Notes: a model not told the origin generated them from the letters alone. A stretch of 64,000 bases of DNA from Sipunculus nudus (GCA_026874595.1 CM049306.1:105783142-105847141); one strand, 5' to 3'; shown: positions 48,160-60,142, counted from the stretch's first letter. Numbers and translations: made by a program.

Positions 48160-51094
48160 CTAATTTATTCTACTACCACATTACAAGACCAAGGGCACCA
48201 GGGTCAAGGTTATAAATATTTGAACTTGTCCGACATCTTGGAAACAATTCGTATATCAATTTTAAAGAAAAACATATGCTGTTATTCAAATGTTATTGGG
48301 CTTACAAAAATCCTACTTTTCTTCAGGTTTGACCTTGAAATCCAAGGTCAAGGTGACTTGTCTTGAAATAAATCTGAGATCTTGTTGGAAATTTTGTGTG
48401 TGTCAAATTTGAAGGAAACAGATGCAGTACTTCAAAGGTTTTGAGTTAATAAAAAATCCTATATATTCGCACATTTGATCTTGAAGACCAAGCTCAAATT
48501 CACCAGTCTTCAAACATGTCTTGGTGGAAACAATTTGTGTATCAAATTTGAAGAAAAGATATTCCGTATACCCCGTACGCTGGGGTTTACAAAAGTCCTA
48601 TTTTTCCGCAGATTTGACCTTGAAAATCATTTGAAAATCATCAAATTGAAAGGTCACCAGTCTTCATATATGTTTAATATCTTGGTGAAATCAATCTTTG
48701 TGACACATTTGAAGAAAAAGATAGGGTACTTCCATAGTAATAGGGTTTACAGAAATCTTATACAGCGGCAGATTTGAAATTGAAGTTAAAAGTCACAGGT
48801 TTTCAAACTCTTTCGAGTTTATCAACTTATCATCAGACATTTTTCATTTTGATAAAAAATATCCATCCACTTGAGAAACAATGTTTTTTTAACCAAATAT
48901 TGAAATATTCAAGGTCAAGTAAGACTTCAGTTTATCTAGACCTATATGGACTTTATCCTATAACCAATATCTATTCATATGCTAAACATGAAAGAAATCT
49001 GCCCATTAGTTTTTTAGCTTAGCTGACTGTAAATCAACTGAGGTATAGGAATGGCGCTTTGTCTGTCGTCCGTCCGGCCGTCCATTAGCAGGGCACAAGT
49101 CCTAACTGCTGGTCCTAGAAACTTCTTGGTGAACTTCCAAGGAGGTCAATAAAAAATCTCCTTGAAAACCTGAAATTAGGTCACTGTAACCTATATCCGC
49201 CGAGCTATGGGGCTTGAAAGTACCCCCCAGGATAATCAAAAAAATAATACAAAACCTACAATATCTTGATAATTGATGCATGGATTGTCATGATTCTTGC
49301 CTTAAATATTTACCTAACTAATTTTGTCAGTTCCGGAAAAGTGGTGGCGCCACCTGTATTTTTTATTATTTAACAAATATTTTTCTGTTTTTTTTTTACT
49401 ATAAAATGACAACAATCATATCAGTTTCTTAGCTGTAATTACATCTAGTGTCCCAAAACCTGGTGTGTGTATTGATCACAAGTGGATGCCATATATAGTT
49501 ATCACCCTGTCTGTTTGCCTGTTTGTCTGTCTGTCTGTCCATCCATCCACAAATTTGTTTCCAGATGATAACTCCAGTATAGTTTGACATATTGGTTTTT
49601 AAACTTAAATTTTATATGACTCGTCACGAAAGTAAGAACCTTGTCAATTTTGGGGTCCAAAGGTCAAGGTCACAGGACTCATTTCTTTAAAAAGAATGCA
49701 TATGCATTTGAAGCCAAACTTTTCGTCGCAAACCTTCAATCTTCAAGATATTGCTAATCTGCCAATAGGGGAAGATTCTGTTCAATTTTTTGGTCATGAG
49801 GTCAAAGGTCAAGGTCACAGTACCCACTTATTTAGAAAATTGTGGTGACATTTTAAGCCAAACTTTTCATTCCAAACATATAGCACATATATATGTATTT
49901 ATACATAAACATATATCCCAAACATATTGCACATATAGCCGAGCTGTCAATAGGGGAAGAACCTGAATGATTTGGGGGTCACAAGGTCAAAGGTCATGGT
50001 CACAGGGGCCCATCTGTCCACATATTTGTTTCTGGATGATAACTCCAGTTTGGATGGACATATTTGTTTTAATTTTGTCTTATATATGACCCACCAATAA
50101 TGTAAGAACCATTTTGATTTTAGGGTCAAAAGGCCAAAGGTCAAGGTCACAGGACCCACCTCTTTAAAAAGATTGTTGATGTATTTTTAGCCAAACTTTC
50201 TGTCAACCTTCTATCTTCAAGATGTTGCTCACCTGCCAATAAAGGAAGTAAATTATGGATTTTGGGGTCACAAGTTCAAAGGTCAAGGTCATGGGGCCAT
50301 CTATCCACATATTAGTTTCCAGATGATAACACCAGTTTGGTTTGAAATTTTGGTTTCAAACTTGACTTTTATATGGCCCACCACTAAAGTAAGAACTATT
50401 GATTCTGGGGTCGTTAGATTAAGGGTCAAGGTCACGGGACCCACTACTTTAGAAAGATTGTGGATGCATTTTAAGCCAAACTTTTCATCTCAATCCTTCC
50501 ATCATCGACATGTGGTGCACCTTCCAATGGGGGAAGTTTCCTTTTGATTTTTGGGGTCACTAGGTCAAAGGTCAAGGTCACAGGGCCCTTCCATTCACAA
50601 ATTAGTTTATGGATGATAACTCCAGTTTGGGTAGACAGGTGAGCTTCACACTGATCACAGGACCAATATTTTGGAAAACCTCTAAACAGATATCCTTATA
50701 GACAAATGCAGCTGAGCGTTGAGACCCTTGGGTCCCTAGTTCACTTATAATTCTCAGAATACTGTCAAATGACATAATGGGAGTATATTAAAAGGCGCGA
50801 AAACAAGAAAAGACAAAAGGTGGTGCTATCAGTCTCCAGCTATAAAGCTATCAAGGTTATTCGACAGACTTGCTTTTTAGACCAATTCATGCGTCCTTTG
50901 TTGAGATATTTAAGAATTTGTGTGATTTCACCAAATAATGGACTTCGTCCTCTCAGCTATATCTATACACATATCAAGTTTTAAAAAAAAATCCTTGAGA
51001 TATTTTTTTAGTTATCTCGCTCACAAGATTTTTCTGCGGTGGCGGCGCGACCGTGCTAAAACCATAGTATCCCCGACTTTGTCTTGGGATATAA
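48160..51094 (-). mobile_element. Family A Helentron-like element, copy 4, split by a family B insertion
   Basis: Read on the minus strand, the 5' end is at about 51094: RC of GTCTTGGGATAT, and a short GGTGGCGGCG remnant of the triplet tract near 51040. The element runs to 50743, is interrupted by the family B copy 49016-50742, and resumes at 49015. The two sides match one uninterrupted stretch of copy 3 (42120-42260). Further left is a tandem core of about 150-bp units (phrase AAATTTGTGTATCAAATTTGAAG and relatives at about 48238, 48384, 48522 and 48688) with GACCTTGAAATCCAAGGTCA-type motifs. A 3' terminus was not recognised. Confidence 0.62.
49016..50742 (+). mobile_element. Family B Helentron-like element, copy 4, nested in family A
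   Basis: Begins AGCTTAGCTGACTGTAAATC right after a T6 run and ends CAGCTGAGCGTTGAGACCCT, TGGGTCCCTAGTTC. Its ends are fixed by the interrupted family A sequence on both sides. It has the GTCCGTCCGGCCGTCC tract (49070-49083), AGGTCACTGTAACCT (49179-49193), GGTGGCGCCACC (49343-49354), and about six core units with perfect AGGTCAAAGGTCAAGGTCA at 49799 and 50562. No coding capacity. Confidence 0.78.
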
Positions 51095-52394
51095 TTAGAG
51101 TCTTAGCTATATAGATACCGTGGAAAAAATTAACTTTAACCTTTGACAGAAGCTGATTTGCATATTATTACAAATTGCCATGGTAGGACATCTTAGGGCT
51201 TTTACTATGATATTTATTTTGACCTTTCTGTAATGCACTGCAGTGATATAAATATATTGCAATGACTGGTTATCGAATGTACACTAATGTACTTGGAATA
51301 CTATATTTCATTTGGTGCATGTCTATGATCTTGTAAAGTCGGTAATTGTTATTAGTTAATATTTGGGGCTGTGATTTGATTAAGATGGCGGTTGGTATTT
51401 TGGTAATAATGCGTGCCCTTGATTTGCTTCTCTTAATACGTATATAAATTTTGAAACTGGTTTCAAAATGTTTTAGGCGCTGTGACGAAACTTAGAAGCT
51501 TAACCTCCATCATTTCTACTTGCACTTGGTCTGCATGGCCTCAGTATCCACGACATATGTTTGTAGTTTACATTTATTATATCTGATTCCCAGTTGCACT
51601 GCGGTCGTGTCATGACCGCAAAAGACATTTTTCTCCTCAAGGCAAATATTCAGATTTACCCATTACCCTGGTGTGCCAGATCTATTTATAACTCGCACAG
51701 CCGTGACGTCAGAAGTATCTCTCAATAGGCTTGTACTTTAGAATCCTGATGCCATGCATTACAAGAAAGTAAGTTCTTCTATAGATGAATAATTGCTTTA
51801 TACGTTAGGAGGCCAGGAATATCTATTTTCAGCAACAAACCACAGAATGATGATATTGTGACACATGGTATACAATATACAAATTACAAATGTTTGTGGT
51901 TACTATAGGAAAATATATATGCACATACGGCCATTTTATACAAAACACATTTGATAGATCCTTTTTCGACTATATGGGGCCAGCAGGTCGTTACATGGAA
52001 AAAAATATGTTCCACCTACTGTACATTACTCCTCATCTGTAACTAGTAGGTCTGCTATTAAGAAAGGCGACGGAGTTGCTTAAAATTGGCATTTAATCTG
52101 GCGACATATACGGGTTTGAGTCGGGCTTTCCGTGAATTTCGGAGCGCATTCACAGGCAAATACAAACCGTTTCTTTGCTAACCCGTTAACCATGCGTTTT
52201 ACATTTGCATGTTGACGAACAACAGTGGTGAAATGATGATCTTGTACAGAGTGGTGACTCACATAGCGAGACCAACCGAACGGGGAGGACCACCCCCCCC
52301 CCCCCCCATCCAACCGTGAGCTTTAATCTTTTGAATATTCAGTCTGTTATGATAGCCTACAATGGTAGAATACCCGACGCTTTTTGTAGCAGTT
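51095..52394. other. non-coding, nothing recognised
   Basis: No exon or repeat supported. A 15-nt C run occurs at 52293-52307. Confidence 0.55.
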
Positions 52395-54245
52395 AAAACT
52401 TTAAAAAGCTATAGCAATCATCCTTTGTCCATCGTCCGTCTGGTGGCCAGTCCGTTAAGAGGGAACAAATCGTCCACGTCGTGACATCGAGGAAGGAACT
52501 CCTGGGAAACCTAGAATAAACTCACTGCGACCTAAATTTTCCAGGTAATGAGGTTTCTTTCCTCCCAACCAGAAAAATTTAAAACTCCAATATGTCAATA
52601 ATTATTGCAAGGTTTTCCATGAATCATGTTTTGCCTATTGGTCATTGACAATTTCATCAGTTGCAGATGATTGGGTGCGCGCTCTGTGACTTTTCCTTAT
52701 TTTCCTTTTATTTTGCCACTGTAATCATGGCAGTTTCACATCTGTGGTTTCATTTATTGTCCTGAAACCTTGCACTGTTATTGACATGGATATTTTTAAC
52801 AGCAGATAAAGACTGATGTGTACGGTGGCTCGTATATGACATGCACAAAATTAATTTTATCTTGTTCCCACCCGATAGTATATCGTGGCCACGCCATAAT
52901 TATCTCGTTCCCACGCGATACTATCGGCCACGCGATAAGTTTTGCTTGGGAACGAGATACATCTAGAAAGACAATTCAGTAAGACCTACATCTTAAATCC
53001 CTAAGGCATGTTTCTCTACACTGAATGAAGACTATGCTCAAGTATTTGCATGTATATGGACCGGGCTGAGGGCTGAAATGGTGCAGCCGGGACTCACACA
53101 ACACTCACAGGCCACGTTTGTTCAGAGAATGTGTGAGCAGAGAAAGTGTGTGTGTGTGTGTGGGGGGGGGGGTAAGTTCGGTAAAATGTCTCATACTAAA
53201 TTTTCATAATATAAAATACATAACTGAAATATTAATGTGGTAGGGAAGAATGAGCAAATTTCTCGAAAAAAATGTCTCCTTAAAAAGTGAGAGAGCATGT
53301 CTCCCCCCCCCCCCCCCCCCAGCACAAAGGAAGTGGCATGGCTGACACCTTTTGTTGTAAGCTTCTCCCTTGAGACATAACACAAACCGACTGTTCGGTA
53401 TACCCGAGATTATATAACCCTAACCCTAGCTCTAAAAAAATGAGATTTTCCGGAAAGGTAAAATACAAACAAATGTTTCAGTTTAATCCATATATTTGGT
53501 ACACAAGGGTTTATATCACCCTTACCCTAAAACAAACTCATTGCAGTTATCTATGAACAAATAAAAATGGGCGAATCGAACCAACGCAATGAAATGTTGA
53601 ACCAGGGCAATCAAAACCGCTGAAAATTTACCTCGAAGCATTCGGCGCAAACACACATACAACGAAATACAAACAAACAATTTAAGTTGCATCAACGCTC
53701 TGACTTACAGCAGTCAACAGACCACAGACATTCTTGTCCAAATTAGGGCTTTAGCTAGCATGGTAAACTAACGCGTGGGAACGATGAATTACGGCGTGGC
53801 CATGAGATACTATCTCGTGGGAACGAGATAACAAAAAATTCTGGGTGTCGTATACGAGCCACCGTACTGATGGGCCATTTTTACTTGTATTTTTATGCAA
53901 TGATATCAGTTTCTTAGCTGTGGTTTAAAATATATATTGTCCTTAAGCCTGATCTTGAATAGTTTTATCAGCTGATATAGACTGGTAGCGTCACCTGTAT
54001 TTCGCTCTGCGGTGCCCTTCTTGGTCTGAATGTGTGTCATCAGCTGCTGCCATGGAGACAAGTGGTGCCACCTGTATTTCTTTTCATTTTTACACACGTA
54101 TCATCTGTATTTTGAGAGAGTAAATTGACAGCATTGTTGTCAGTTTCTCAGCCCGAGATTCATCTAGTGTGCTGGAACTTGGTATACGTTTTGATCATGA
54201 CTATTGTTATCGTTTGACCATGACTGGAAGTGTAACCTGCATTTT
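52395..54245 (+). mobile_element. Family B fragment, interrupted by a TIR element
   Basis: A decayed 5' module (AAGCTATAGCAATCATCCTTTGTCCATCGTCCGTC, 52408-52440; ACTCACTGCGACCT, 52523-52536) is followed by internal family B sequence to 52821. It resumes at 53866 with CAGTTTCTTAGCTGT and ACCTGTATTTC phrases, up to the 5' end of the next copy at 54246. The gap is the inverted-repeat element 52822-53865. No 3' terminus is present. Confidence 0.5.
52822..53865. mobile_element. DNA transposon remnant with long TIRs, possible 10-bp TSD
   Basis: ACGGTGGCTCGTATATGACA at the left end and the complement of TGTCGTATACGAGCCACCGT at the right end begin inverted repeats. The similarity extends to about 100 bp through TATCTCGTTCCCACGxGATA and TGGCCACGCC motifs. 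The left arm also has an internal foldback, ATCTCGTTCCCA (52903-52914) against TGGGAACGAGAT (52948-52959). Flanks ACTGATGTGT and ACTGATGGGC match at 8 of 10 positions, a size typical of MULE elements. No transposase frame. The 1.0 kb interior has an 18-C run (53303-53320) and a G run (about 53162-53171). Confidence 0.7.
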
Positions 54246-56377
54246 AGCTAAGCTGACTACAAGTCATCTAAGCTATAGTGATGGTCCTTTGTCCGTCGTT
54301 CGTCGTGTCGGCCGGCTGTCCATTAATAAGGCAAGTTTGAAACCGTTGGACCTACGAATCCAAAATTCTACATACAGTTAGATTTCCCCAAGTTCTCCCA
54401 GCAAACCGAAGACTGGGTCACAGCCACTTCATTTCTTCGAAAAATTAAGGAATAACCTTTGATTTTAGATAAAAACATATTGTTACACCTCAAAACTGCC
54501 TACTCTGAAAACCACAAGCGTAAATTGTTGAAGTTATATGCTCAAACATAATGCACTTTGTTATAAAATGAGGAAATATATTTACTGACACGATTACCTA
54601 ACAAGATAATTGTTGAAGCTAGAGACTTTTTTTTTCTAAGGATATATCTTTATTTAATCAAGATTCGATTGTATACTAGACATCAGATCAAAATTTCGTA
54701 ATTTTTTTTAAGTTATCAGCATTATTGTAAAATAAGTACCTGAAATTTGGCCCAACTTTGGCCATGGCACATTTTTCCCTATTAGGACTAATGAGTTAAT
54801 GTCACAGTATGTATGAAAAAGGATTTGATCTTTTAAAAAAACTTATACTTGAAAGCTCAAAAATTGGACTAGAAATTGATTTTTTATTTGGAGGCCCTAT
54901 TGTATCGACTTGCAATGTTAATCTCCAGGCAGACCAATTCTGGTCTCATAATCCCTGCGTGGTAATCTAATAAGTAATACAAAATTGGTTGAGCACACCT
55001 GCTGTCAGAGGTGTACGGTCATGCTCATCCCCCCTACCCCCGCCTAACCCTAAACACACACAGCAATATTTTCATAAATTATTTTTGCATATTATTATAA
55101 TTGCATAAATTAATAATATTAAAACCAAATTATTGAGAAAATAAAGGCGCAATTTAGAATTGTGAATTCTGAGTCAAGTTATATTTTCAAATATATATTG
55201 TTTTGTTATCAAATGTATTTTTTGGGGGTAAAAAATGAATACATTTAATACATAATGTGGTGTTATCTGACAAAATGAGGGATATATGATGATGCGATTT
55301 AGAACTGAGAAAATGTGCAGAATTAATGCGAGTGTTCTGCAATCTATATTTTAAGTATATAGCTGTAAACTGTAATATGTTCAATCTTATAAATGATTTA
55401 TTACAGCCATAGTTAAATGTTTTGAATTTGCATTTGGAAATATGTTTAACCTGTTTTTAGAATTTTTACATTAACACATTTTTTGTTGGTCAAATGTATC
55501 CCTACATTTAACTCTCAGGCCCTTTATGTTTTATTTCCTTATTGCATTATTAAATGGTTTTAGGTCACAATATTCAAGTATCACACATATATTCAGTATT
55601 TGATAGCACAGCCATTTCCTCTTAGCTTATCAGGGCGAACTTGTATAAAAAAAAATAAAATTGTAGTATATCTTGCATTTGCTAAAATAAAAAAAAATCA
55701 GCTTAGCGCCCTTGTTTGTATGTACTATTCATCACCACTATCACACATTTACCTATATTTGTAAGACTGCAGACAGGCAAATTGCAGCAATATAACCAAT
55801 TTCTCAAATGTGGTGTCATTAACATGTAATTCTCTGCTATTGGATGTGCTACGGTGCATAAATTGTAATTGTTGGACTTTAAATCCAGGGAGGTCCTGGA
55901 AAAATCTCCCAGGAAATCTTATAAAAGGGTAAACGGCAACCTATGTTCTGTAAGCTATGGGCTGAAAACGGGGGTCCAGGGGCTCCGGAACCGCCCCCCC
56001 CCCCTTTCAGCTTCCGCAACCTTTTTTAAGGGCTTCAGACCAATCTTTGCTGCCTTGACTCCGTTTTCCAGACCTAGTGACCTTTTTTTAGGCTTTCTTA
56101 CAAGTCTAGTCTTCCTGGGTTGCCCCCCCCTTCCTAAATCCTGGATCCGCCCCTGCAATGATGACTGTAGTATCATAATCATAGGTGCTGTATCTTACCA
56201 TTTTTAGTGATGCCTACCTAATTCTATCATGACATGAGCAGTTAGGTCACCATGATCTCATTTGCAAAAATATATAATTAAAAAATACATATATACAGGC
56301 TTATGCATGTACGGTGCCCTCATAGCCAATATCAACATGCAGTCAGCTGAGCGTCATCACCAATTAGTCACTTGTTT
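54246..56377 (+). mobile_element. Family B Helentron-like element, copy 5
   Basis: The 5' end is TTTTAGCTAAGCTGACTACAAGTCATC, then CTTTGTCCGTCGTTCGTCG. The long AT-rich interior differs from the other copies, and there is no 288-type core. The 3' end is CAGCTGAGCGTCATCACCAA, TTAGTCACTTGTTT (56344-56377). It contains a nested GC-rich element at 55969-56155. Confidence 0.62.
55969..56155 (-). mobile_element. nested short GC-rich element
   Basis: Starts near GGGGGTCCAGGGGCTCCGGA and ends CCTGGATCCGCCCCTG. On the minus strand it begins CAGGGGCGGATCCAGGA, a terminal phrase seen in widespread short elements of many metazoans. C runs are at 55995-56006 and 56124-56131. Non-coding. Class (SINE or DNA-type) not settled. 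Confidence 0.45.
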
Positions 56378-58397
56378 CAAGTACATAGAGTGCCTGTAAT
56401 CGCCATCTGCATAAACCACCTGCATTCCCGTGATGATTTCCTGCGTTCTCACGTGAAATTGATAATACGGTAAATCATACTAGATGCACCCGAGGAAAAT
56501 TCACGGTTCTTTATAATAAATAATGTTGTGATGAGCTTGCAGAGCTGGCTTTTCGCTTTTTGTTCATGATTTAAAGATCACTTGAGCTAGGATTCTCCAG
56601 GAAACTCTCCCCTAAAAAAGTCAGAAAAGAATGGCAAATTATGCTACTCAAGAAATCAAACAAGAAGTAGACGTGAGGCATCTATAGGTTATACGAATTT
56701 TACAAGAGATTTTTCTTTCTTCCGATAAACAACATGGGCAGGACATTATTGTCGCATGATGGCAATTGTATATATAAGCCATCTATACTGTAAAAATAAG
56801 TTGAAGAAATTATATGACTATATATAGAAAAGTGAAAGTTTATGAAAGATAATTTGTAAAAATTGAGGCTGAAAGGACATCACGAAAAACGATGTTTTTA
56901 GTTGTCAATTGATGGAAGTCTTGGGTATAATGAAAAACACATACATGTCGTTGGAGGCTCTTGCACGCAAAAATGTAACTAAAAGCTGCCAATGTAGTAA
57001 GACAGGCTCAGGCAATGCAGTATTAAATGCTTGTCTTGAGCTTTGTTGATTATCATCAGGTTGATCGGAAACATCTTTCGGTGAAAGTCCGTGGAAAAGA
57101 ATTAAACCTTGGTTCGTTGCTTTGTCTTTAGTAAAATTAACGCTAAAAGGTATATACAGATTTTTTTCTTTCAGAAAATTTGCAGAAGATTAGCGAAAAA
57201 CCGTATGAACATTCCAATAAACTTTGGAGGTGATCAGAAACAACATAATATAAAAGAATAATTCCTTTGTCCCCACGCAGAAGCCGCCCATTCGTATGCA
57301 TAGTTCTGCCACTCGCAAAGTGAAACCGGGTCACTGAAGCGTGACAGTGTTTAAATATGAAAAGTGTACTCTTGAAATCATGACTGATAAGGAAATTCTG
57401 GTGGAGGTTTTTAGGCTATGACTGCAGAATCTAGTTTGTTAATAGAGTCCTTATCAGTTTAAAGATGTACTGGTAATATATTTTCATGTTTTAAAGTTCT
57501 GGAGATTGGGGAATCCTAAAAAAATATGTGTGCATCTAACCTAACCCCCAATCCCCGAACTGTGTTTAATTTGAATGGATTTGAACAACCTTCAAACAAC
57601 CCGTAAATTGGATGTGCTGTTGAAACCATCTTTATAATGGAAAGATGTTTATGAATGTATAGAAATCAACATACCTGTCAACCCATACAAATTCAAACGG
57701 TGGTCGTGTAATGGTCGTAGTGTTAACCCTTGCATTGTAAGCGGAGTCACATGGTGTTTGTTTGGAATTTAAAAGTTTAACTTCCTGTTGAGGGAAGTAT
57801 TGGGATCAATGGAGATGTGACCTGTGACCACGAAATGCACAATACGCTCTGTGACCAGTGAGCTCGAAACGCAGGAAAATCTCCAAGGCGCCTCCCGAAA
57901 AAAACCTACAGGCCTGAAGAAATATGAAAGCACCAAAGAAATAGGGGCAACTATTGGGGGAATATTAGAATTATTATGAATGCATTTATTTATTTAAGGT
58001 AAACCTTTGTCTAGAAAGAAAAGCCAACTACGTATCAATTGTATAGATGCGTTCAGCCGTGTGATATTTTTTTTTAATTTAATTGTTATGCTGCGTTACA
58101 TGACCTGTCATAACCTGCAAGCGCGATTTCAACAGCGTACACATATATATACCCTTAGTCCCTTATTATATATATATGTGTGTGTTACAGACAATGTGTA
58201 AAATCAGTAAATTTATAAATTAACAATATGTAAAATGCCTGATTCACTCAGGCAATTCATAACATTACTTAAATTTTCAGGCATTTTACAAATTGACTGA
58301 AAAATCAGTCAATTTATAGGACATATTGACTGAAATGTAATAAGAATGAAAATGCTGTTGTTAAACAATAACACAATTATAAATGACATTTCATTAA
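56378..58397. other. non-coding; inverted-repeat cluster at right end
   Basis: No gene recognised. At 58230-58312 several inverted repeats cluster: GTAAAATGCCTGA (58230-58242) with TCAGGCATTTTAC (58277-58289), GCCTGA with TCAGGC, and TTGACTGAAAAATCAGTCAA (58293-58312). Confidence 0.5.
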
Positions 58398-60142
58398 TTG
58401 TATCCCCAGACAAAGTCGGGGGATACTATGTTTTTATACCGGTCCCGCCGCCGCCGCCGCATATAAATCTTGTTGGCGCGATAACCCAAAAAATATTTCA
58501 CGGAACTTTACCAAACTTGGTATATGTATAGATATGGGTAAGAGGACAACGCCTATTTAAAATGAGGTCATGACCTTTACTAGAAGAGTGTTCTTGACCT
58601 TGAATAGGTCCAATTTTGGGGGAAAAGCACACAAATTCTTTAATATCTCAAGAAATCTTGCATGGATTTATCCCAAAATCAAGTTGATGGAAGATCATGG
58701 ATAGGGTTGTCATGTTCCAGAAACTGGTGGCGCCACCTATTATTCTTTACTTGTTTTCGTGCCGTTTAATACCCCCAAAATTGCCACCTTACAGTACTGT
58801 GAGCATTATAAGTCAAAAACTAATGGACAGATTTCTTTTATATTATGCATATACATAGGTATGGGTTATGGGATGATGCTTATTTAAATTGGGGTCATGA
58901 CCTTTCCTATGATAGTGGCCTTGACCTTGAATATTGCCATATATGGTGAAAATCACACACCTCTTATGATATCTCCAGTGTTGATAGCCATATGGATTTC
59001 AAACATGACTTATGTATGGCCCACCACTAAAGTAAGAACCCTATAGGTTCTAGGGTCATGAGGTGAAAGGTCAAGGTCAATGGACTGGCATTTTAAAAGA
59101 TACTGTGGATGCATTTTAAGCCAAACTTTCATCCTAGGTCTTCCATCTTGAATATATAGCTCACTTGCCAATAGTGGATGATCCATATAAATTTTGGGGT
59201 AACAAGGTCAAAGGTCAAGGCCACAGGAGCTATCTGTCCAAAATTTAGTTTCTGGATGATAATTCCTGCTTTTATTGATGTATGGATTTCAAACTTGACT
59301 TGTATATGTCCCATTGGAAAAGCAAGACCCAAATTGATTTTGGGGTCATGAGGTCAAAGGTCAAGGTCACAGGAAACCTCTTTAAAAAGATTGTGGATGC
59401 ATTTTCAGCCAAACAATTCATCTCAGATCTTTCATCTTGCACATACAGTTTACCTGCCAAGAGTGGAAGACCCCTATCAATTTTGAGGTCACAAGGTCAA
59501 AGGTGAAGGTCACAGGAGCCATCTGTCCAAAAATTAGTTCTGGATGATAATTCCTGCTTTTTTTGATGTATGGATTTCAAACTTGACTTGTTTATGTCCC
59601 ATTGGAAAAGCAAGACCCATATTGATTTTGGGGTCATGAGGTCAAAGGTCAAGGTCACAGGACACATCTTTAAAAAGATGTGGATGCATTTTCAGCCAAA
59701 CATTTCATCTCAGATCTTTCATCTTGCACATATAGTTCACCTGCCAAGAGTGGAAGACCCCTATCAATTTTGAGGTCACAAGGTCAAAGGTGAAGGTCAC
59801 AGGAGCCATCTGTCCAAAAATTAGTTCTGGATGATAATTCCTTCTTTTATTGATGTATGGATTTCAAACTTGACTTGTATATGTCCCATTGGAAAAGCAA
59901 GACCCGAATTGATTTTGGGGTCATGAGGTCAAAGGTCAAGGTCACAGGACACATCTTTAAAAAGATCAAGGTCACAGGACCAACATCTTCAACAAGATTG
60001 TGGATTGTTAGATGGAAGATAACAATAAATATGCCAAGTGTCAGTATATGCTACTAAAAATGGGGGTCTATTCTTAAAGGGGGGGGGGGGCTACTATGTC
60101 TGGGGATACTCTGGCACCTGCGGTGCCAAGAAATGTCTAGTT
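58398..60142 (+). mobile_element. Family A Helentron-like element, copy 5, with 288-bp array
   Basis: Complete, best-preserved copy. The 5' end is TTGTATCCCCAGACAAAGTC with GTATCCCCAGAC at 58400-58411, which also forms a GTATCCCC/GGGGATAC hairpin. (GCC)n is at 58444-58461. One 325-type unit carries GGTGGCGCCACC (58728-58739). Four tandem units begin near 58994, 59283, 59571 and 59858. The 3' end has a G run (60080-60090), GTCTGGGGATAC (60098-60109), hairpin GGCACCTGCGGTGCC (60113-60127) and CTAGTT (60137-60142). No coding capacity. Confidence 0.82.
58980..59995. repeat. 288-bp tandem array with AGGTCA motifs
   Basis: TGGATTTCAAAC(T/A)TGACTT marks units at 58994, 59283, 59571 and 59858, with spacings of 289, 288 and 287. 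Perfect AGGTCAAAGGTCAAGGTCA occurs at 59351, 59639 and 59926. It is the same unit as in 40340-42050, in the opposite orientation. It ends in a short local duplication (AAAGATCAAGGTCACAGGAC). Confidence 0.9.

Noticed and set aside
53415-53432. Telomere-like AACCCTAACCCTAG
   Set aside because: Only two units, inside a TIR element. Not evidence of a telomere or fusion point.
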